Shown: piece by piece, positions 29,810 to 34,502 of the stretch
Layout: each line of letters starts with the position of its first letter
How positions within the stretch are numbered: position 1 is the first letter of the stretch
Assembly: GCA_015654595.1 (NCBI GenBank)
Contig: JAATGQ010000145.1
Coordinates: forward strand, 1-34,502
Direction of reading: 5' to 3'
Length of the DNA: 34,502 nt
Source of the DNA: Chitinophagales bacterium
GTDB lineage: Bacteria; Bacteroidota; Bacteroidia; Chitinophagales; Chitinophagaceae
The notes under the pieces: model-generated
Seen by the model: the letters and a program-made list of their open reading frames with translations, nothing else
What the model was told of the DNA's origin: nothing
Databases searched by the model: none
Program-made: the position numbers and the translations under genes

Positions 29810-31732
29810 ATGCTTAATACCCGGCAATCCAACTTGTCATTCCGGTACGACATCAACGCCCTGCGCGCTATCGCCGTACTCGAAGTCCTCTTCTTTCACC
29901 TCCGGTTCGCCCACTTTCCGGGCGGCTTTGCCGGCGTAGATATCTTCTTTGTGATCTCGGGTTACCTGATGACAAAGATCATCGTCGGCGGCATCCGCAA
30001 AGGCAATTTTTCTATCCTTGATTTCTATACGCGAAGAGTCAGGCGCATCATCCCCGCCCTTCTCGTCGCCGTCGGCATCGTCACGCTCGCAGCCTTTATC
30101 TTTTACCTGCCCGCAGACTTCAAGAACACGGAAGGCAACGCCGCATCCAGCGTTACGTTTCTCTCGAATTTCTACTACTGGCAGCACTCGGGTTACTTCG
30201 ACACGGCTTCGGAAAGCAATATCTTCCTCCACACCTGGACGCTCTCTGTCGAATGGCAGTTCTATATGATCTACCCGCTGTTGCTGCTGGCGCTGGCCCG
30301 CCTCATCAAACACCCCGGAACCTTCCGGCTCCTCTTCACGCTGCTGACACTCCTCTGCTGTGGTCTTAGCATCCTGCTCCCGCGCCACGATGCCGCAGCC
30401 GCCTTCTATCTGCTTCCTTCAAGATCCTGGGAATTGATGATGGGCGGAGTTGCCTTTTTGTATGAAGACCGGCTGCAACGACTGCCGGCAAAAAAGCTCC
30501 TGGTCCTGCCCGCCTATGCGATCGCGCTCATCGGAAGCTATGTCTTAAAAGAAACGATGCGCTGGCCCGGCGTCTACACCCTGCTACCCATCCTGTCCAC
30601 CTTCTTTATTATCGGCATCCGCGCAGACGGCCTTCCGGGACTTCACTGGAAGCCGGTCCAATATCTCGGCAAGATCTCCTATTCGTTATACTTATGGCAC
30701 TGGCCGGTGATCGTCTTTGCCCGCTACATGGGCCTGCCAAAGACCATGCCCTATCTGGCGCTTCTGATCCTGGTCTCCTTCCTGCTGGCCGCACTCTCCT
30801 ATCACTTTGTGGAATCCATCGACTTCCGCCCGCGTAAACTCCTCTGGACAGCCGGCGCACTATTCGCGTTTACCGTCGGACTTTCCTTTATCGGCAACGC
30901 CTATATTTTCAAGCCAAAAGCCGTCCAACTCTCGCGTTTCTCTGAAATTTACTCTGGTCCGCCTTCCTATCAGCAATTCTCCACCGGATGCTGCTTCCTC
31001 GTCAGTAACAAAGAAGGGCTCGATTCCTTTAACAAACCGAAATGCCTCACGCTCCGCCAGGATGAGCCCAATATCCTGCTCATCGGCGACAGCCACGGCG
31101 CACATATCTCTCAATCGCTGCGCGAATCCCTCGCCGCCAACCACATAAATCTCTGCCAGGCCACAGGCAGCGGCTGCATTCCACTGACAAGACCGCTGAC
31201 CAGCCGGGCCGGCTTTCCGGAAGCGACAGACCTTTTCAGATATATCTACCAGGATTTCATCCCCGCCAACCATCAACATATCGACGGGATCATCCTCAGC
31301 GCCAACTGGATCGACCTGATACAGGACAACCCCGCAGGGCTGCTGAAACATATCCAGAGCACGCTGGGATGGTTCGACAGCCTGCATATAAAAGCTGTCG
31401 TCATTGGCCAGAACGAGGCCTACACGCAACCTTATGCGACGATCCTGGCCAAAGAAACGCAATATGGAAGCCATATCCGCCGGTCCTTTATCGACGACCG
31501 CAGCACCGCCATCAACGCTTATCTGAAAGGGCATCTCGGTGACCGCTATATCGATATTCTAAACGACACCACCATCCCCGGCCTGTCCCCGCAAGGCGAT
31601 CCCTATATGTTCGACCGGAATCACTACACGAAATACGGAGCAGACCTGGCAGTCAGGAAAATTGTAGAGAGTCCGCTTTTTCCGTTCGTAGCCGGAAGGC
31701 CAGCAACAACACAGTTATCGATGCGAGAGTAA
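29810..31732 (+). CDS. OafA/YrhL-type membrane acyltransferase with C-terminal SGNH domain
   Basis: A 640-residue integral membrane enzyme that O-acetylates (or otherwise acylates) cell-surface sugars. The acyltransferase-3 domain fills about 10-360. It has the motif RYDINALRAIAVL, His30 in LFFHLRFAHFPGGFAGVDIF, and FVISGYLMT with about ten membrane segments. SYSLYLWHWPVIVFARYMG marks the later part. The C-terminal SGNH hydrolase domain (about 380-640) has the nucleophile in ILLIGDSHGAHIS (Ser428) and the Asp-His pair in FDRNHYTKYG (Asp602, His605). This two-domain form acylates lipopolysaccharide O-antigen, peptidoglycan or exopolysaccharide; which one is not clear here. I chose ATG 29810 over the in-frame TTG at 29801. 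The last 80 bases overlap the convergent MFS gene. Confidence 0.93.
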   Translation: MLNTRQSNLSFRYDINALRAIAVLEVLFFHLRFAHFPGGFAGVDIFFVISGYLMTKIIVGGIRKGNFSILDFYTRRVRRIIPALLVAVGIVTLAAFIFYLPADFKNTEGNAASSVTFLSNFYYWQHSGYFDTASESNIFLHTWTLSVEWQFYMIYPLLLLALARLIKHPGTFRLLFTLLTLLCCGLSILLPRHDAAAAFYLLPSRSWELMMGGVAFLYEDRLQRLPAKKLLVLPAYAIALIGSYVLKETMRWPGVYTLLPILSTFFIIGIRADGLPGLHWKPVQYLGKISYSLYLWHWPVIVFARYMGLPKTMPYLALLILVSFLLAALSYHFVESIDFRPRKLLWTAGALFAFTVGLSFIGNAYIFKPKAVQLSRFSEIYSGPPSYQQFSTGCCFLVSNKEGLDSFNKPKCLTLRQDEPNILLIGDSHGAHISQSLRESLAANHINLCQATGSGCIPLTRPLTSRAGFPEATDLFRYIYQDFIPANHQHIDGIILSANWIDLIQDNPAGLLKHIQSTLGWFDSLHIKAVVIGQNEAYTQPYATILAKETQYGSHIRRSFIDDRSTAINAYLKGHLGDRYIDILNDTTIPGLSPQGDPYMFDRNHYTKYGADLAVRKIVESPLFPFVAGRPATTQLSMRE

Positions 31733-32885
31733 AGATCAGATAACAACTTCCCAGGTTTTGCTCGTCCTTCGCAGGCAGCACATTGACGATACCATAGGTA
31801 AAAGCCGACACCAGCACAAAAGGCAGTCCGCCGGCAAGACCACTGGCAATCCCTGCATTGCCAGGAAAACGCGTCAGACAAAAAGTGATATAGTTGTTAT
31901 AGGTAAAACCGGCACAGGTATGGATCAGAAAAGCAAAAAGCACCATGCAATAAAGGTTCTCCAGCCAGGTAAGCGTCGACAACAGCACCACCGCAAATAA
32001 AAGCTGAAAACCCACATTCAGCCATTGCCTTTTAAAGAAGGGCTGGTTGACCATCGCCTTGCTGATAAAACCACCCACCATCCACGCAAAACCGAGGATC
32101 AGCGAACAATACCCAGTCTCCACAGCGCCATACTGCCAGTGATGTTCAATGATAAAAGGCCCCGTCATATTGTAGACCATGACCATGGAATAAGCCAGCC
32201 CAAGCATCGCAATACCCAGTATAAACGGCAGATAGGTCAGCATCTTTCCATACACCCCGATGACCCGGCGCAACTGGAAGGCTGCCGGATTTGGCAGGGT
32301 CTCGCCGCTGAAAAAGTATTCCAATACGGCAAATACAAGCCCTACAATGACCAGCAGATAAAAGTTGGCCTCCCAGCCAAACGCCTTTTGAAGCCATCCC
32401 CCGAGGAAAGGCGCGACTATCGGACCAGTCGACCAAATGATCGAGAACAGGCTAAGAAAATGCTTCAGTCTATCCCCTGAAAAGCAATCCACGAAAAAGG
32501 CCCGCTTCCCCGCAATCACCGTCCCGATCGTTATCCCCTGCACAATGCGCATCGCATAGATGACCGGCAGCGTATGGATCATCGCAATAGCCAGGCTGGC
32601 CGCCGAAAACAGCAACAGACAGATCTGCGCGATCCGATAGCGGCCAAAGCTGTCCAGCACGCTGCCGACAAACAGCTGGCTGAGCCCATAACTGATCAGA
32701 AAAAGAGTAATGGAAAATTGAACCTCCAGACTACCCACATGAAGATCCGACGCCATAGACGGCAGCGAAGGCACATAGATATCGGTAGCAAACCCCGATA
32801 ATGGCAAAAGCGCCAGCGAAAGTATATTGGCAATGGATTGGTGGTGTTCTTTTATCCTCTTGCCCGAGGTTAGAAGTGCAGCCAT
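31653..32885 (-). CDS. Bcr/CflA-type MFS multidrug exporter
   Basis: A 410-residue inner-membrane transporter with 12 membrane segments. The first helix reads IANILSLALLPLSGFATDIY followed by VPSLPSMASDLHVGSLEVQF, the Bcr/CflA N-terminus with its conserved Asp-x-Tyr-x-Pro. Helix 2-3 has the MFS loop LFVGSVLDSFGRYRIAQICL, and helix 4 has IYAMRIVQGITIGTVIAGKR. Such proteins export small drugs (bicyclomycin, chloramphenicol) or metabolites by proton antiport. I chose ATG 32885; the frame is open to 32981 but overlaps the AraC stop region and adds only non-conserved sequence. It follows the AraC gene by 92 bases. A -7 box (TAGTTTTG, 32913-32906) lies upstream. Its 3' end overlaps the acyltransferase gene by 80 bases. 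Confidence 0.92.
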   Translation of the reverse strand: MAALLTSGKRIKEHHQSIANILSLALLPLSGFATDIYVPSLPSMASDLHVGSLEVQFSITLFLISYGLSQLFVGSVLDSFGRYRIAQICLLLFSAASLAIAMIHTLPVIYAMRIVQGITIGTVIAGKRAFFVDCFSGDRLKHFLSLFSIIWSTGPIVAPFLGGWLQKAFGWEANFYLLVIVGLVFAVLEYFFSGETLPNPAAFQLRRVIGVYGKMLTYLPFILGIAMLGLAYSMVMVYNMTGPFIIEHHWQYGAVETGYCSLILGFAWMVGGFISKAMVNQPFFKRQWLNVGFQLLFAVVLLSTLTWLENLYCMVLFAFLIHTCAGFTYNNYITFCLTRFPGNAGIASGLAGGLPFVLVSAFTYGIVNVLPAKDEQNLGSCYLIFTLASITVLLLAFRLRTEKADSLQFS

Positions 32886-32905
32886 AGTCGAAAAATTTAT
32901 AGCCG

Positions 32906-32913
32906 CAAAACTA
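32906..32913 (-). promoter_or_regulatory. Bacteroidetes -7 box for the MFS exporter
   Basis: Minus strand TAGTTTTG, matching TAnnTTTG, 20 bases upstream of the ATG at 32885. No TTTG is found at the -33 position, which lies next to the palindrome at 32937-32961. Confidence 0.5.
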
Positions 32914-32936
32914 CATCCCTCACCCGCCCCGGGCAT

Positions 32937-32961
32937 TATACGATCCAAACGGATCATTATA
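32937..32961. promoter_or_regulatory. Palindrome between AraC regulator and MFS exporter, candidate operator
   Basis: TATA-C-GATCC-AAAC-GGATC-AT-TATA: inner 5-base arms GATCC/GGATC with a 4-base spacer and outer TATA copies. It lies just upstream of the -35/-33 region of the exporter promoter, where an activator such as the AraC protein would bind. Activation is an inference. Confidence 0.4.
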
Positions 32962-32977
32962 AAATTCAAACAATAGC

Positions 32978-33889
32978 TCAATCCACCGCATTCCGCACCT
33001 GCAGCGGCGTGAACCCGGTGTGTTTCTTAAAGAAGATATTAAAATACGCAGGATACTCAAATCCAAGCCCATAACCGATCTGCGCTATATTCCAATCGGA
33101 ATGCCGCAACAGCGCATAGGCCTCTTTGATGACCCGGGCCGAGATCAACTCGGTCGTCGTCCTGCCCGTCGTCTCCTTTAAAGCCCGGTTGAGATGATTC
33201 ACATGCAGCGCCATCTGTTGCGCAAAATTATTGGCCGTCTTCAACTGAAGCTCTGTTTCCGTCGTATCGATAGGAAACTGCCTTTCCAACAGCTCCATAA
33301 ACTGCCTCGTGATCCGAAGCGAAGCTCCAACCGGCTTTTCTTCCTCCGGCGTCGGATTCATCCGCATCGCTTTGTGAATCAGCAAATGCAGATAGTTCCG
33401 CAATACGTCGAACTTATGGGTATAGTCCGAAGACATCTCCTCGATCATCCGCATAAAAAGATAGCCCAATTCTACCTGCTGCTGCTCGCTAACATAAAAC
33501 GCCGGTACTCCGCCTTTTCTGAACAAGGGTAAATCGAGCAGCGTCTCCATCTTTTCGGCGGGATGCAAAAAAGCCTCCGTAAAAAGACAGTACCAGCCCT
33601 GCTGCTGCTCGGAATCGGCCTCCCAGGAATAGGGACTCATCGGGTTCGAGAACATCAGACTCGGCTGATCCAGCTTAAACAGCTTGTCATCGTAATGAAG
33701 CTTCCCCGTCCCCAGGACCAGCGATACTTTATAAAAGTCGCGGCGGGCATAGGGCGTCTGGCGGGAACAGGACTCCCGGCTGAATACATTGAAGTGCCCT
33801 ACCCCCGCATTGTTCACCGGAACGGCCCCAAATCGCTTAACCCGCGCATAGAATTGCTCTATGCTCTCTGTTGAGTGCGTCGTTTGCAT
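32978..33889 (-). CDS. AraC-family transcriptional regulator
   Basis: A 303-residue regulator. The N-terminal half (about 1-180) is a ligand-binding or dimerisation cupin-like domain of AraC type (DFYKVSLVLGTGKLHYDDKL). The C-terminal DNA-binding domain at about 200-303 has two helix-turn-helix parts: ANNFAQQMALHVNHLNRALK and WNIAQIGYGLGFEYPAYFNI, ending FFKKHTGFTPLQVRNAVD, the usual AraC signature. It starts at ATG 33889. It lies 92 bases upstream of the MFS exporter in the same direction and is the probable regulator of it. The inducing ligand is unknown. Confidence 0.93.
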   Translation of the reverse strand: MQTTHSTESIEQFYARVKRFGAVPVNNAGVGHFNVFSRESCSRQTPYARRDFYKVSLVLGTGKLHYDDKLFKLDQPSLMFSNPMSPYSWEADSEQQQGWYCLFTEAFLHPAEKMETLLDLPLFRKGGVPAFYVSEQQQVELGYLFMRMIEEMSSDYTHKFDVLRNYLHLLIHKAMRMNPTPEEEKPVGASLRITRQFMELLERQFPIDTTETELQLKTANNFAQQMALHVNHLNRALKETTGRTTTELISARVIKEAYALLRHSDWNIAQIGYGLGFEYPAYFNIFFKKHTGFTPLQVRNAVD

Positions 33890-33946
33890 ACAGCAAAGTT
33901 ATAAAATTCAAGCAAACCAACCGCCGCCCCTTCGCCACGCTCTACG

Positions 33947-34064
33947 CCTCGGCCAGCCCACCGTCAGCCCATTCGCCACGCCTCGGTCGGCCGCCTCGGC
34001 CAGCCCACCATCAGCCCGTTCGCCACGCCTCGGCCGGCCGCTTCGGCCAGCCCCCCTCAGCCCG
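33947..34064. repeat. GC-rich 47-bp tandem repeat, about 2.5 copies
   Basis: Two 47-bp units (33947-33993 and 33994-34040) differ at only a few positions; a partial third copy runs from 34041 to about 34064. A piece of a unit precedes them (33931-33946). The unit contains CCTCGGCCAGCCCACC and TCAGCCC(A/G)TTCGCCACGCC. It lies in the intergenic region between the S41 protease stop and the AraC start. 47 is not a multiple of three, so it is not a coding repeat. Confidence 0.85.
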
Positions 34065-34117
34065 GACGTCAAGCCTTGCCCCACCTGCCCGCCGTTTCGT
34101 GTTGGCGTACCGCTTCC

Positions 34118-34502
34118 TCACTTCAGCACCGGGAAAGGCGGCCGCACCGGGGTCTCCACAGGATGCTCCGCCAGCTGCTCCATGACCACCTTGATGGCCC
34201 TCTCCAACTGCGGATCGCGCCCCGCAATCACATCCGCCGGCGTCTGCTCCACCTCGATATCCGGCGCTACCCCGACATTCTCCACCACAAACCCATCCTT
34301 GGTCCAGATACCGACATTCGGCGCCGTCACGCTCCCGCCATCCAAAAAGTCCGGAAACCCGAGTATCCCAACCAGACCGCCCCAGGTCCGCTTTCCAACG
34401 ATCGTCCCAACTTTAAACTTATGGAACATCCAGGGCAGCATGTCTCCGCCGGACCCAGCCGTCTCATCGGTAAGCATCACCTTCGGTCCCTGTATCGACG
34501 CC
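34118..34502 (-). CDS. Tricorn-like S41 peptidase, C-terminal fragment
   Basis: The frame is open from the right edge to the stop at 34118 and encodes the last 127 or so residues of a large protein. The segment GPKVMLTDETAGSGGDMLPW contains the nucleophile Ser of S41 peptidases (AGSGGD), as in tricorn protease core proteins. FKVGTIVGKRTWGGLVGILG and VENVGVAPDIEVEQTP follow, also typical. In full-length relatives the fragment is preceded by beta-propeller, PDZ and linker domains, which would lie outside this window. These enzymes degrade peptides in the periplasm or cytoplasm; many Bacteroidetes homologues have a signal peptide. The visible C-terminus ends in RPPFPVLK. Confidence 0.92.
   Translation of the reverse strand, partial: ASIQGPKVMLTDETAGSGGDMLPWMFHKFKVGTIVGKRTWGGLVGILGFPDFLDGGSVTAPNVGIWTKDGFVVENVGVAPDIEVEQTPADVIAGRDPQLERAIKVVMEQLAEHPVETPVRPPFPVLK

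Noticed and set aside
33871..34185. 104-codon plus-strand open frame over the 47-bp repeats
   Set aside because: It crosses the start of AraC and the end of the S41 peptidase on the opposite strand and consists of repeat-derived low-complexity sequence.

Overview
The window is from a Bacteroidota genome, most likely a member of the Chitinophagaceae. The evidence is three SusC/RagA receptors with two SusD partners, FecI/FecR-type ECF regulation, DUF1735 and DUF1080 proteins, weak or absent Shine-Dalgarno sequences, and several TAnnTTTG promoter boxes of the Bacteroidetes housekeeping sigma factor. Most genes lie on the minus strand, so operons read from high to low coordinates.

Layout. (A) 1-5859: a trans-envelope signalling locus transcribed leftward. 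Its order is FecR anti-sigma factor, a collagen-like lipoprotein, an ECF sigma factor, and a SusC receptor with an STN signalling domain that runs off the left edge. (B) 6247-9907: a GNAT acetyltransferase divergent from a MocR-type (GntR plus aminotransferase) regulator, with inverted repeats between them. They are followed by a MORN/TonB C-terminal protein and a small membrane protein. (C) 9926-13748: secreted or periplasmic proteins (DUF1080, two paralogous small unknowns, a START domain protein) and an aldo/keto reductase, several separated by clear intrinsic terminators. (D) 13881-16353: a GH76 alpha-mannanase-like enzyme with a pentapeptide repeat linker, and a thioredoxin-fold lipoprotein without a CxxC. 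(E) 16366-28169: two consecutive polysaccharide/nutrient uptake loci. The upstream one is ECF sigma, SusC, SusD. The downstream one is SusC, SusD-like_2, DUF1735, preceded by a long AT-rich leader with two stacked hairpins. (F) 28270-32977: an aspartate kinase with an Ask_Ect-like N-terminus, divergent from an OafA-type acyltransferase-SGNH protein whose 3' end overlaps a convergent Bcr/CflA-type MFS exporter. (G) 32978-34502: an AraC-family regulator upstream of the exporter, a GC-rich 47-bp tandem repeat, and the C-terminus of a tricorn-like S41 protease.

How it fits together. The SusC/SusD pairs would import oligomeric nutrients across the outer membrane. GH76 and DUF1080 proteins suggest glycan or glycoside processing nearby, but no substrate can be fixed from sequence alone. 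Locus A has the parts of ligand-sensing FecR/sigma signalling. The sigma-SusC-SusD operon in E has neither a FecR nor an STN domain in view, so its control is unclear. AraC-MFS and MocR-GNAT look like local regulator-target pairs.

I did not find a phage, insertion sequence, CRISPR array or RNA gene. The most unusual items are the reordered FecR/collagen-lipoprotein/sigma/SusC locus, the 5-residue repeat array in the GH76 protein, the structured leader of the second SusCD operon, and the repeats around the MocR-GNAT promoters.
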